From contig NZ_FQZM01000012.1 of NCBI RefSeq assembly GCF_900142025.1, forward strand, positions 1-64,000: a stretch of DNA of 64,000 nt. The letters are read 5' to 3'. This document shows, in pieces, positions 32,893 to 41,085 of this stretch. Each line of letters begins with the position of its first letter. Within the stretch, counting starts at the first letter, position 1. Under the pieces are notes generated by a model, which saw only the letters and a list, made by a program, of their open reading frames with translations, ran no database searches and was not told the DNA's origin. This stretch comes from Desulfofundulus thermosubterraneus DSM 16057 (GTDB taxonomy: Bacteria; Bacillota; Desulfotomaculia; Desulfotomaculales; Desulfovirgulaceae). The translations under genes and the position numbers were made by a program.

Positions 32893-33021
32893 CTACTTGC
32901 TGAAGATGCTCTCGATGGTTTTCACTGTCTCTGCCTGGGCGTCGGGCAGGACGTGGGAGTATGTGTCCGGGGTAATCTGCACGCTGGAGTGCCCCAGCCG
33001 CTCGGCGACGAACGCTACATG
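32893..33021 (-). pseudogene. Tyrosine recombinase (integrase) C-terminal remnant
   Basis: Reading the minus strand from 33021 to the stop at 32893 gives about 42 residues: HVAFVAERLGHSSVQITPDT followed by YSHVLPDAQAETVKTIESIF. These are the last catalytic His box (ERLGHSS) and the Tyr nucleophile segment (DTYSHV) of phage/ICE integrases. A TAA stop lies immediately upstream in frame, so only the tail survives. The DNA up to groES (32606-32892) holds a GGCC-rich hairpin near 32840-32870 and no intact gene. Confidence 0.85.
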
Positions 33022-33123
33022 TTAAAATTTTTACATTGTCTGAAAAAAAGTTATGGTAAAATTATGTGTTTAGAAACAGGCACAATTAAGTTGAATGAAA
33101 ATTTGATGGGCAGGGAAAAGAAG

Positions 33124-33792
33124 ATGGAAGTAAAACGTTGCCTTTGCCTTAAGGATATTCCCCTTTTTATTGGTGTGGAGAGGGAAACCTTTCGGCCCAT
33201 TTGCCAAGCTGCTACAAAACGCTATATCCGGAGGGGAGAGGTTCTTTTTTACCAGGGGGATAAAGTAGATACTGTTTGCCTGGTTAAGGAAGGAAGTTTT
33301 AAAATGGTACGGGTAAGCGAAGATGGCCGGGAGACAATTTTGCAAATCATTACCCGGGGCGAAACCATCGGTGAAGCTGCTCTGTTTCAGGAAAAATGTC
33401 ATCCGGCAACTGCCATCGCTCTAGAAGACGCCAAAGTTTGCAGCATCAGCAGACGCCTCATGGAAGAGGTAATCAAAAAAACACCGGATCTGGCGTGGCA
33501 GGTTATTGCTAGCTTGGGAAGCCGTCTTTATGCTACCTGGGAGCAGGTAGCCGAATTAAATTCGCTTACTACCCGGGAGAAAGTGTTAAGTTTATTAATA
33601 CGGCTGGCCCGGGAACACGGTGAAGTCTGCCCTGAAGGTACGCGTATCAAGCTCCATTTAACTCAGCAGGAAATAGCTTCCATGGTAGGAGCATCTCGGG
33701 TAATGGTGGCACAGGTGCTGAAAGAACTGGCCACGAGTAATTACCTCTACCGGGAAGAAAAGTACTATGTTTTACGTGATCGATGCTTTTAA
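33124..33792 (+). CDS. CRP/FNR-family transcriptional regulator
   Basis: 222 residues from the ATG at 33124 (AGGGAAAAG upstream); upstream ATG codons lack a site. The cyclic-nucleotide-like beta barrel (15-130) includes IRRGEVLFYQGDKVDTVCLV and GETIGEAALFQEKCHPATA. A dimer helix and a winged HTH follow: LTQQEIASMVGASRVMVAQV with LKEL. No Cys quartet like that of FNR is evident near the N-terminus (MEVKRCLCL has two), so an O2-sensing cluster is not supported. Ligand unknown. It is transcribed alone, upstream of the flavin-type genes. Confidence 0.88.
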   Translation: MEVKRCLCLKDIPLFIGVERETFRPICQAATKRYIRRGEVLFYQGDKVDTVCLVKEGSFKMVRVSEDGRETILQIITRGETIGEAALFQEKCHPATAIALEDAKVCSISRRLMEEVIKKTPDLAWQVIASLGSRLYATWEQVAELNSLTTREKVLSLLIRLAREHGEVCPEGTRIKLHLTQQEIASMVGASRVMVAQVLKELATSNYLYREEKYYVLRDRCF

Positions 33793-33873
33793 ATTTCGTG
33801 TGATAATGTAAAATCTTTTACAGCTCCCTCCCCGGGCAAGTGTTAATATCAAGTTAAGCTTTTTTAAGGGGAG

Positions 33874-34214
33874 GTGAGTAAGAAAAAAGTAGTTGCTCTG
33901 CAGGTTGCGGCACGATTTTGATCCCAGAAATCAAAAAGGTCATTTCCGAATTGCCTTTCCTGGCCCTGAACACTGTATCAAAGGAAGGGCAGCCCCACCT
34001 GATCGTGGTCGGCCAAGCAAAAGAAATCCGGGATGATGATATGCTGATTTTCGGCGTATACAAGATGGTCAAAACCCGCTAAAACCTTTCTGAAACAGGC
34101 TTAATGCAGGTAGTTGCGGTATCCGGCAAGGTCGGTTACCGCCTGAGCGGAAAAGCATGTGCTAAAGAAAATGAAGTACTGTTCAAGGTAGAAAAAGCCG
34201 AAGCATTATTATAG
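33874..34214 (+). pseudogene. Broken PNPOx-like flavin/heme protein gene
   Basis: From 33918 the frame reads LIPEIKKVISELPFLALNTV, then SKEGQPHLIVVGQ, IRDDDMLIFGVYKM, an in-frame TAA (34080-34082), and LMQVVAVSGKVGYRLSGKA to the stop at 34214. A good ribosome site (AAGGGGAGG) with GTG at 33874 lies upstream but in another frame, so there is both a frameshift and a stop. It resembles the split-barrel pyridoxamine-phosphate-oxidase-like family, the same superfamily as the intact gene at 34265. Probably decayed. Confidence 0.7.
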
Positions 34215-34264
34215 GCGGCATTTTTAAGTGATGAATCTGTGAAATAAGTTTAGGGGGGTTACCT

Positions 34265-34660
34265 ATGCCTAAGATTACTGAGGAAATGAAGTCCATCATT
34301 GAGAGGGAGCTATGCTTTATAGTAACTGCTGATAAAACGGGGCAGCCGTCTGCAGCCCCCAAGGCTTCCATGGCGGTGCTAGACCATCAAACCCTAGCGT
34401 ATGGTGAAGCAATTGGAAAGCAAACTTACCGGAACTTACTGGAAAACCCCAAAGTTGCCGTAGTGGTTGCCGACCGACAGTCGATGAAAGGCTATCGATT
34501 TGTTGGCCGGGCCGAGTTGATTTTTGAAGGCCCCCTCTATGAACGCTTTGTTGAAGAATTTGCTCAAATGGGTGTGCCCAAGCCCAAAGCAGCAGTAAAA
34601 ATTTCTATAGATGAGATTTATGATCTTTCGGTAAGTAACCCGGGAGAAAAAATCAGTTGA
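34265..34660 (+). CDS. Pyridoxamine 5'-phosphate oxidase-like split-barrel protein
   Basis: 131 residues. Start ATG with GGGGGG upstream. The pattern ERELCFIVTADKTGQPSAAP, then KASMAVLDHQTLAYGEA and KQTYRNLLENPKVAVVVADR is typical of small FMN- or F420-binding split-barrel proteins. The substrate cannot be told from sequence. Followed by a terminator; monocistronic. It lies 50 bases after a broken relative. Confidence 0.85.
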   Translation: MPKITEEMKSIIERELCFIVTADKTGQPSAAPKASMAVLDHQTLAYGEAIGKQTYRNLLENPKVAVVVADRQSMKGYRFVGRAELIFEGPLYERFVEEFAQMGVPKPKAAVKISIDEIYDLSVSNPGEKIS

Positions 34661-34681
34661 TTTTTTTATCTAGACTCATAA

Positions 34682-34722
34682 AGAGAGAACCTTGCTAAAG
34701 CAAGGCTCTCTCTTTCTTTATA
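34682..34722 (+). terminator. Terminator after the PNPOx-like gene
   Basis: AGAGAACCTTGC-TAAA-GCAAGGCTCTCT stem-loop followed by CTTTCTTTAT on the plus strand. It may also work weakly in the other direction. Confidence 0.85.
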
Positions 34723-34751
34723 TAACCATAGTCCACCACGGTTTCCTTGAA

Positions 34752-35093
34752 TAAACTTCAGCGCCCTTCCGTCGGGCGTAACCTCGGGGACGAGACCGAA
34801 CCTGTTTTCCACCACCTTCTCCCGGAGCTGGTTGATGAAGATCACAACCGCCCTGTTCTTGGAGACCACCGCCGTCACCTTGCGCGTGGCTTAGGATATA
34901 AGACGCGCCCGGAGCCCCACCTGCACCTCGCCCATCTCCCCGTTGATCTCGTTTTGCGACACCAGGGCGGCCACCGAGTCCACGACCACCACGTCAACGG
35001 CGGCGCCCGTCACCAGCAGGTCGCAGAATTCCAGGGCCTGCTCCCCGTAGTCCGGCTGGGAAACCCAGCCGTAAGCTTTTGCCGCAGGCAAAG
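34752..35093 (-). pseudogene. recA-like internal fragment
   Basis: The minus strand encodes [13 protein letters not shown], then [36 protein letters not shown], a TAA stop, and in the same frame ATRKVTAVVSKNRAVVIFIN with QLREKVVENRFG and TPDGRALKF. This is the core of RecA (Walker B to loop L2), with no Walker A at the front and no C-terminal domain, and a stop in place of the usual Gln. It is a dead fragment, presumably from a mobile element; the cell's real recA must be elsewhere. Confidence 0.85.
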
Positions 35094-35099
35094 CTCCCC

Positions 35100-35591
35100 T
35101 TAGTCCGCCCCGCACTCCCCACTCCGACCGGTCAGTACTTCCAATCCATGGGAAAGTACCGGTAAAATCACTTCCAGGCACTCCCTGACCGCCTTGGCAC
35201 TGCCCGGCAGGTTGATGATGAGCGTTTGGTGACGGATGCCGGCTACGGCCCGGCTCAGCATGGCCCGGGAAGTCTTCTTGAGGCTTTCGTAGCGCATCGC
35301 CTCGGGAATACCCGGCACCTCCCGCTGGATAACCGCCCGGGTTGCCTCGGGGGTGTTGTCCCGCGGGGCAAAGCCTGTACCCCCGGTAGTTAAAATCAGG
35401 TCCAGCTTCTCCTGGTCGACCATTTTAATAAGTATTTCCTTCAAGACATCCAGGTCATCGGGCACAATATGGTAAGACACCACTTCTCCCCCGATGCTGG
35501 CCACCATATCCCGGATCACCTGCGCGCTCTTATCCTCCCGTTCACCCCGGGACCCTTTGTCACTGGCCGTAAGAATACCTACCCGCCACAA
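35100..35591 (-). CDS. Molybdopterin adenylyltransferase / MoaB-MogA family
   Basis: 163 residues, TTG start with GGGGGTG upstream. [19 protein letters not shown], the MPT-binding [20 protein letters not shown] and a final [19 protein letters not shown] identify the MoaB/Mog family, which adenylates molybdopterin before metal insertion. MoaB versus MogA cannot be separated with certainty; the short length suits either. Part of a Mo/W cofactor group with mobA and fdhD. Confidence 0.92.
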   Translation of the reverse strand: MWRVGILTASDKGSRGEREDKSAQVIRDMVASIGGEVVSYHIVPDDLDVLKEILIKMVDQEKLDLILTTGGTGFAPRDNTPEATRAVIQREVPGIPEAMRYESLKKTSRAMLSRAVAGIRHQTLIINLPGSAKAVRECLEVILPVLSHGLEVLTGRSGECGAD

Positions 35592-35717
35592 GTTTCAGCA
35601 CCCCCAAACGTTTTTCACCCATTGTCTGGAATTTAGAAGCCCTGGGGCCAAAAAGCTCGGGGGCTTCTTAAAATAATACCATGCCGCGAAGAAAATCCGC
35701 CTGCAATTGCGTTCTAA

Positions 35718-35912
35718 CTAGAAACATCCCAGCTCACAGGCCTTAATCTTTATACCGAGGATGTCGCAGGCCGTCCCTACCATACGCACCGGGACATTCA
35801 GTTCCCTGGCCAGCTCCCGAGCGGCAGTGCAGGTTAACCGGCCTTCAACTGCAGCCTGTTTAACCGCTTCCAATACCTTTGGTTCTACGGAATTATTTTC
35901 CTTCTGCTTCAT
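35718..35912 (-). CDS. Small HTH-like protein with C-terminal Cys motif
   Basis: 64 residues; ATG start, with GAGGGGGC about 10 bases upstream. The middle (VLEAVKQAAVEGRLTCTAAR, ELARELNVPVRMVGTACDIL) looks like a helix-turn-helix. The end is GIKIKACELGCF with two Cys. I recognise no named family. It lies between moaB/mogA and the MBL gene, behind a structured leader, which suggests a role tied to the molybdenum/tungsten genes, perhaps as a small sensor. Confidence 0.7.
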   Translation of the reverse strand: MKQKENNSVEPKVLEAVKQAAVEGRLTCTAARELARELNVPVRMVGTACDILGIKIKACELGCF

Positions 35913-35944
35913 TTTCCAGCCCCCTCACATCTAACCACTACAAA

Positions 35945-36165
35945 AAAAACATAATGTAAAAATAGTCAGTGTCGAATAAGATCTTCAGCTTTAGCCGGGT
36001 TAGGTCAACCTGCCAGCCGCGTTCCCCCTAGAAAAACCTAACCGGCCCGGTGTCCCCTCTCCATAGGCAAGGTATACTTTTTCTGGTCGCGGGCGGTCGC
36101 CAGCACCCGCTACTTAAGAATCACCACTTAAGAATGAGACAAAACCTTCTCTATCATTATGCCAT
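35945..36165 (-). ncRNA. Candidate structured leader RNA, class unknown
   Basis: On the minus strand there are two long stems: GCGGG-TGCTGGCGACCG-CCCGC (about 36088-36109), and GCCGGTTAGGT ... ACCTAACCCGGC (about 35993-36046) enclosing CTAGGGGGAACGCGGCTGGC. The segment between them, AAGTATACCTTGCC TATGGAGAGGGGACACC, is also well ordered. It precedes the 64-residue HTH-like gene. It does not match the Moco core seen at 57292. Structure is inferred by eye. Confidence 0.45.
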
Positions 36166-36199
36166 TGATTATACCATGGAAGCAAATGTTTTGGTACCG

Positions 36200-37213
36200 C
36201 TAACTGGAGTCGCCTCGCCCGACATCCATGGAAAGATCAGGTACACTATCATTTCCTGAAAATATATATACCCCATCACGCTTATATACTTTTAACTCTC
36301 CCCTCTTCAACAGGAACACCATATGAGCCAAAGTTTCGGCCATGGCAAACCTGATCTCATGCGGGGAAAGATTTTCATCAAAAATTTTCGTGCAGACATC
36401 ATAGGCAGTAGCTCCCTGGAATGCAATTTTTTTGATTAACTCCAACCTTTCACGATGGTGAGTTTCCAGCTGATCAATTCTTTCTTCCAAGCAATCAAAT
36501 GGTTCCCCGTGGGCGGGCAAGACACGTCGACATTTCAAATGGCGATTTTGTTGTAAGGATTGCATGAAATTTGCTAGTGGGTTTGGAGCAGAATAGGGCA
36601 ACAGGCTAATGTTGGAGGTAATTTTTGGCAACAGATGGTCTCCCGAAAAGAGGATATACTTTTCAATGTTATAAAAACAAACATGGCCATCGGAGTGACC
36701 GGGAGTTAAGATTATAAGGTAATTGTAATCACCCAACTGTATTGTTTCCCCGGGTTTGATAATGTTTAAGCGAGGATGCGGCCGGGTTAGAGGGATCATT
36801 TGTAACATGCACTCGACTACGGCGGCTGTTAGGTCTTGTGGCATACCATTTTCTATAAACATTTTCTTTACACTGGACCAAGTTTGCTCTCCTTTTTCCC
36901 AATATCTTTGCGCAACCGCGGCATCCTCTGCACTAATATAAACAGGTGCGCCGGACATCTTTTGTAGCCAACCGGCAGCACCATAATGATCGGGATGGAA
37001 ATGCGTTAAATAAATCCCCCGGATATCATTAACTCTCACTTGATAAGTTTCCATGAACTGTTGCCAGGTCTTTCTGCTTGCTTCCGTATTCAACCCCGTA
37101 TCTATTAACCACCAGCCATTACTCCCTTTAATGGCGTAGCAATTAACATGATCAAGCCTGAAGGGAAGAGGTAATTTAACTCTATGGATACCCAATTGTT
37201 CGTCTATAAGCAT
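36200..37213 (-). CDS. MBL-fold metallohydrolase
   Basis: 337 residues from ATG 37213 (AGGAGAC upstream). The dinuclear metal site is visible as YLTHFHPDHYGAAGWLQK, TPGHSDGHVCFY and FSGDHLLPKI, then RVLPAHGEPFDCLEERIDQL. A C-terminal winged-helix-like part (about 265-337; LAHMVFLLKRGELKVYKRDG) is as in LACTB2/YflN-type proteins that hydrolyse thioesters or nucleic acids. Substrate unknown. Nearby CoA-pathway genes make a thioesterase role possible. Confidence 0.85.
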   Translation of the reverse strand: MLIDEQLGIHRVKLPLPFRLDHVNCYAIKGSNGWWLIDTGLNTEASRKTWQQFMETYQVRVNDIRGIYLTHFHPDHYGAAGWLQKMSGAPVYISAEDAAVAQRYWEKGEQTWSSVKKMFIENGMPQDLTAAVVECMLQMIPLTRPHPRLNIIKPGETIQLGDYNYLIILTPGHSDGHVCFYNIEKYILFSGDHLLPKITSNISLLPYSAPNPLANFMQSLQQNRHLKCRRVLPAHGEPFDCLEERIDQLETHHRERLELIKKIAFQGATAYDVCTKIFDENLSPHEIRFAMAETLAHMVFLLKRGELKVYKRDGVYIFSGNDSVPDLSMDVGRGDSS

Positions 37214-37433
37214 AAAATCGTCTCCTGGATTTTGAGTTTTAAGTTTATTGAGCATGGTAGTTCATGCTACCTGCCTATCGGACAGTTGATTAAGCACTGG
37301 TAACACTCATAGTAAAATCCAAGACCTTGATTCTGTAAAAATTCCAAACACCTATCTTCATTTCCGGTTGGCAAGAACAACAACAGAGCAGCAATCATAA
37401 AATTAATGCAGTATTTTTGTATTTACTTAGAAA

Positions 37434-38021
37434 TCAGCTATACTTTACAAGCTCTAAAAGATCCCTGGGTGTATTAATATTTATAAAAACCCTTTTAAGA
37501 TCAGGAACAAGATTTAATCTAGATTCATCAATATAATTTACCTTGAGCCTGGACAGCAGATCCACTAACTTAAAATTCTTGTTATCAATAACCTGCTCTA
37601 TGCTTGGCAAACAACTTTTGCTGTAAACAGCAAATAACGGTTCCATACATTCTTTAATACGGGGGACAACAGCATCATAGCCGGAGCAAGTTCCGACCAG
37701 GACCGGGATCAACCTGGCATCAATAAAAGGCATATCACAGGCCACGACAAAAATATATGGAGTATCAGCAAAGGTTAAACCGGCATGAATTCCACCCAGT
37801 GGCCCGCACCCCGACCTAAGATCGTTTACCACGGGCAATCCCAGGTGCTGGTATAAAAATTCACGCTTGTTACTTACGACCATGACTCTAGAAAAAACTT
37901 TCCTTAACTCCGAGGCAATCTTTTTAATCATGGTGGTTTGACCGATGGGTATGAAGGCCTTATCCATACCCATACGCGTGCTTTTCCCACCGGCCAGAAT
38001 TACTCCTGTTATTTCCGTCAT
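37434..38021 (-). CDS. mobA: Molybdenum cofactor guanylyltransferase
   Basis: 195 residues. The nucleotidyltransferase signature GVILAGGKSTRMGMDKAFIP and VVACDMPFIDARLIPVL with GCGPLGGIHAGL match MobA. It attaches GMP to molybdopterin to give the (bis)MGD cofactor needed by the oxidoreductase upstream. It lies 22 bases after fdhD. The 220 bases on its downstream side (37214-37433) hold nothing evident. Confidence 0.93.
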   Translation of the reverse strand: MTEITGVILAGGKSTRMGMDKAFIPIGQTTMIKKIASELRKVFSRVMVVSNKREFLYQHLGLPVVNDLRSGCGPLGGIHAGLTFADTPYIFVVACDMPFIDARLIPVLVGTCSGYDAVVPRIKECMEPLFAVYSKSCLPSIEQVIDNKNFKLVDLLSRLKVNYIDESRLNLVPDLKRVFININTPRDLLELVKYS

Positions 38022-38043
38022 TGCAAAAAACTCCTTTAATATG

Positions 38044-38844
38044 CTATTCTTTATCGTCTATGACTACCCTTTCGGGGTGTGTATAGATGTTCAAGCGGTC
38101 CTGGCGCACAAAACCAACTACAGTTATATTCAGGCTATTCGCCATATTCAGGGCAAGGTCGGTGGGAGCAGAGCGGGATATAATTAGCGGTACTCCAACT
38201 CTAGCAACTTTAACGATCATCTCAGATGAAATGCGACCGGACAGAAGGACAAACTTATCATTAAAGGGAACACCGTCAAGGAAGGCACGCCCCAGGACCT
38301 TATCAACCGCATTGTGCCGCCCGATGTCCTCGTAAAAGTAAAGGATCTCTTGCGCTGTACAAAGGGCCGCACCATGCGTTCCACCGGTACTCTTAAAAAC
38401 AAGCCCCTGGCTTTCTCTTCTCTCATTTAAGGCTTTAATCTGGCTGGCTTTAACAGTAAAATTGGCCTCTACCGGTTTCAGGCCGGCATCGTTCATGAAA
38501 TAAAAAGTGGAACGGCCACGACCACAACAAGAGGCCAGACAACGTTTTAAAAACAGCGATTCAGCCGGGTTGGACTGCACGGTTTCGGCCCAAACGAACC
38601 CCTCTTCAGGCAATACCTTTATACCTAGGAGATCCTTTCTATCCGTAATTATGCCTTCGACCAGCAAAAACCCCGCTACCAAAGCATCGATGGCAGAAGG
38701 CGAACATACCATCGTGACAAACTCCTGATCATTCAAAAAAATGGTTATCGGAACCTCGCGAACTACTTCGTCCTGTTCCTGTGTTAAGGAATTACCCCTC
38801 AATCGAAAAAGTTGCACCTCAGTAGTCAACTTCTCCTGTTGCAA
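38044..38844 (-). CDS. fdhD: Formate dehydrogenase accessory sulfurtransferase FdhD
   Basis: 266 residues, TTG start after GGAGGTC. The Cys motif KRCLASCCGRGRSTFYF corresponds to the sulfur-relay cysteines. STGGTHGAALCTAQEILYFY and DIGRHNAVDKVLGRAFLDG are diagnostic. FdhD sulfurates the Mo/W-bisPGD of formate dehydrogenase-type enzymes. Its presence beside the three-subunit oxidoreductase suggests that enzyme needs a sulfido ligand. Confidence 0.95.
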   Translation of the reverse strand: MQQEKLTTEVQLFRLRGNSLTQEQDEVVREVPITIFLNDQEFVTMVCSPSAIDALVAGFLLVEGIITDRKDLLGIKVLPEEGFVWAETVQSNPAESLFLKRCLASCCGRGRSTFYFMNDAGLKPVEANFTVKASQIKALNERRESQGLVFKSTGGTHGAALCTAQEILYFYEDIGRHNAVDKVLGRAFLDGVPFNDKFVLLSGRISSEMIVKVARVGVPLIISRSAPTDLALNMANSLNITVVGFVRQDRLNIYTHPERVVIDDKE

Positions 38845-39028
38845 CTTAAAGACCTCCCATAAGTATCCGGAATAACCAGGCCAAGTATTAGGTTATCAAT
38901 GCCCAACCCTTTCCTGCATTTACAAATTAAGACGGTAAATAAAATCCTCTCCACGCTTAAAATTCTGTTCATTTGGGAACCTACGTGCACATACCGCTCT
39001 CGATTCGTGCCGGGCAAATATGGGCCGC

Positions 39029-39102
39029 AATGGCGGCACGCCACTCCAAGCTATTTGTTCTTCCTGACCATTTATCCCGATCATTTTTTGCGTGCCGCCA
39101 TT
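39029..39102. repeat. 13-base perfect inverted repeat upstream of fdhD
   Basis: AATGGCGGCACGC (39029-39041) is repeated in reverse complement as GCGTGCCGCCATT (39090-39102), with a 48-base spacer. An overlapping smaller stem CGTGCC...GGCACG (39007-39040) competes with it. This lies in the 358-base gap 38845-39202, which otherwise holds no gene I can defend. It could be an RNA switch or a remnant of a palindromic element. Confidence 0.6.
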
Positions 39103-39202
39103 TTCAGCGCTGCCAAAACCAGCTACCCCCAAAAAAACAAGTTCCGCTTCCGGTATTGCACAAGTCTCTTTGGAAAGCACCGGCTACTACCTTGCGTTCC
39201 AC

Positions 39203-40033
39203 CTAAAATGCTCTCTCCAGTGCATCCTTTATACTTCCATAAGTGAAGATCGGACCATCCAGACACACCCTCTTCTGGCCGACCATGCAATGGCCGCACA
39301 TCCCCATGCCACATTGCATTCGCCTCTCCATGGAAACAAGCATCTGGTCGTCACCGAAGCCCATATTGGCCAGGCACTGAGTTGCAAACTTCATCATTAT
39401 ACTAGGCCCACAGACAACGGCCATCGTATTGACAGGATCGAGTGTTGTTCTCTTGAAAAGTTCTGTTACGACGCCAACATGTCCTTCCCAACCGGCATCC
39501 GGTTGATCGACGGTAAGAAGGATCTCGATGCCCTGTTCTTGCGCCTCTTCATTATTGAAGAGGAAGTCCTTGTAAATCAGATCACCTGGAGTTCTTGCTC
39601 CATGCAGTAACTGCAATTTACCATAATGGTCCCTGTTCTCAATAATGTAATTTATCAAATACCTCACAGCAGCAAGCCCAACTCCACCAGTTACAATACA
39701 GATGTTCTTTCCCTTCATTTCAGCCAATGGAAATCCGTTACCAAACGGCCCTCGGATTCCGATTGTCGAGCCTACGCTCAAGTTTGCAGTTTCCTTCGTG
39801 ACCTTTCCGATCCGCTGGATTGTAGTTTGTAAACGATCCCGTGTAGGTCCGAGAACAGCCGAAACGCTCACAGGAAACTCACCGTAGCCAAAAATGGTTA
39901 GCTCGACAAACTGGCCTGGCAGTACGCTGAAAGGTTTTCGGCTTTTAAGTGAAATTGTCAGTGTTCTAATATTAGAGGTCTCTTCTTTTATATCTTCTAC
40001 CAAAGCTAGCTCAGGCATATATAGGTTATTCAT
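39203..40033 (-). CDS. FAD/NAD(P)-binding oxidoreductase subunit with 2Fe-2S site (HydG/AsrB/PyrK type)
   Basis: 276 residues. An N-terminal ferredoxin-reductase-like barrel binds FAD (GQFVELTIFGYGEFPVSVSA), an NAD(P) domain follows (CIVTGGVGLAAVRYLINYI), and a C-terminal Cys set CGMGMCGHCMVGQKRVC binds [2Fe-2S] as in PyrK and hydrogenase gamma subunits. It ends the three-gene oxidoreductase set and would link the FeS subunit to NAD(P). Gap to the FeS gene is 2 bases. Confidence 0.85.
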   Translation of the reverse strand: MNNLYMPELALVEDIKEETSNIRTLTISLKSRKPFSVLPGQFVELTIFGYGEFPVSVSAVLGPTRDRLQTTIQRIGKVTKETANLSVGSTIGIRGPFGNGFPLAEMKGKNICIVTGGVGLAAVRYLINYIIENRDHYGKLQLLHGARTPGDLIYKDFLFNNEEAQEQGIEILLTVDQPDAGWEGHVGVVTELFKRTTLDPVNTMAVVCGPSIMMKFATQCLANMGFGDDQMLVSMERRMQCGMGMCGHCMVGQKRVCLDGPIFTYGSIKDALERAF

Positions 40034-40035
40034 CC

Positions 40036-41079
40036 CTATCCCTCCTGCAGTCTCCTTAAAGCAGCACGAACATCAATATGAGACGGGCAGAATTCCATGC
40101 ATCGCCCACAGCCGACACAAGACACCGATCCATGTTGCTTTGCAGTGTAGTAAAACTTGTGGTAAAGCCTGTGTTTGAACCGCGAGCTCTTCTCCCCTCT
40201 CATATTTAGGTTCCCGGCCATTTGGGCGAACCTCTCAAAATGGCATGAATCCCATACGAGTACCCTTGTTCCTTCACTTCCGTCCGGGCTCGTTTTGTCG
40301 ATAATGGTAAAGCAGTGGCACGTCGGGCAGACCATATTGCAGGCGCCGCACGTAAAACAATTATCGGAAAACTCATTCCAGAGTTCATCGTTGTACTTGT
40401 CTGCCATAACAGATATTATCTTCGCTGGATCTACTTTCTCCGAAAGCCTCTCCTTAACTTTTTTCAGCTTTGCCTCTCTCAGTTCTCTATCCTGATCGGT
40501 CGCATTCCTGAAGTAATCAGCGGATATAAGCTCTTTGCCCAAATCGGTTCTTGCTCTAAAGAAGTAACTGTCTCCTATATCCGTCATCAGCAGGTCGTAG
40601 CCGCTTTCAATATCGGGCCCTGAACCCAGGCTACTACAGAAACAGTGTTGCCGGGTTTCACTACAAGTCAAACCAATTATGATGCTCTTGCGTCTCTTGT
40701 CCTGGTAATAATGGTCCACAAAGCTATCTTCCATGAAAACTTTATCGAGGCACAATATTGCTGTAATATCACAAGGTCGTAATCCAAAAAGAACTCTTTC
40801 CTTATCCCAAACTTCCCGCAGGTCCTCTAACTTCACATTCTGGCCATTTTTTTCATATTTATAGAGTGGTTGACTATCCGGAAAATATATCCTCTTAGGA
40901 GACAACATGCTGGACTTATAGTCAATTTCCAGATCCTCCACCCTTTTTACGTAGTCAAAGGTCGTATAGGTATACGTGGACGTGGCTCCACCCTTCTTTG
41001 TTGGCCCGATAACTTTATACTTTGTTACCAGATCACCCAAAAACCTAGAGAAATGCGCTTTATCCAGAACTTTTTCCAT
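40036..41079 (-). CDS. 4Fe-4S dicluster subunit (hydrogenase beta / AsrA type)
   Basis: 347 residues. The N-terminal two-thirds resemble the hydrogenase/sulfur-reductase beta family (FGLRPCDITAILCLDKVFME, GLTCSETRQHCFCSSLGSGP). C-terminal ferredoxin motifs are CFTCGACNMVCP (about 243) and CVGCGRCMEFCP (about 324). It probably passes electrons between the Mo/W subunit and the flavin subunit. Sulfite reductase A is an alternative name only; no AsrC follows. Confidence 0.85.
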   Translation of the reverse strand: MEKVLDKAHFSRFLGDLVTKYKVIGPTKKGGATSTYTYTTFDYVKRVEDLEIDYKSSMLSPKRIYFPDSQPLYKYEKNGQNVKLEDLREVWDKERVLFGLRPCDITAILCLDKVFMEDSFVDHYYQDKRRKSIIIGLTCSETRQHCFCSSLGSGPDIESGYDLLMTDIGDSYFFRARTDLGKELISADYFRNATDQDRELREAKLKKVKERLSEKVDPAKIISVMADKYNDELWNEFSDNCFTCGACNMVCPTCHCFTIIDKTSPDGSEGTRVLVWDSCHFERFAQMAGNLNMRGEKSSRFKHRLYHKFYYTAKQHGSVSCVGCGRCMEFCPSHIDVRAALRRLQEG

Positions 41080-41085
41080 ATTTAA

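Noticed and set aside
32563-33121. N-terminal extension of the CRP/FNR frame
   Set aside because: It runs through the CIRCE/promoter region and the integrase remnant; the ribosome site and domain start support 33124.
36050-36259. 69-codon plus-strand frame
   Set aside because: It runs through the structured leader and into the MBL gene; no family resemblance.
38920-39180. 86-codon minus-strand frame in the fdhD leader
   Set aside because: It is built around the inverted repeat and has no ribosome site or known family.
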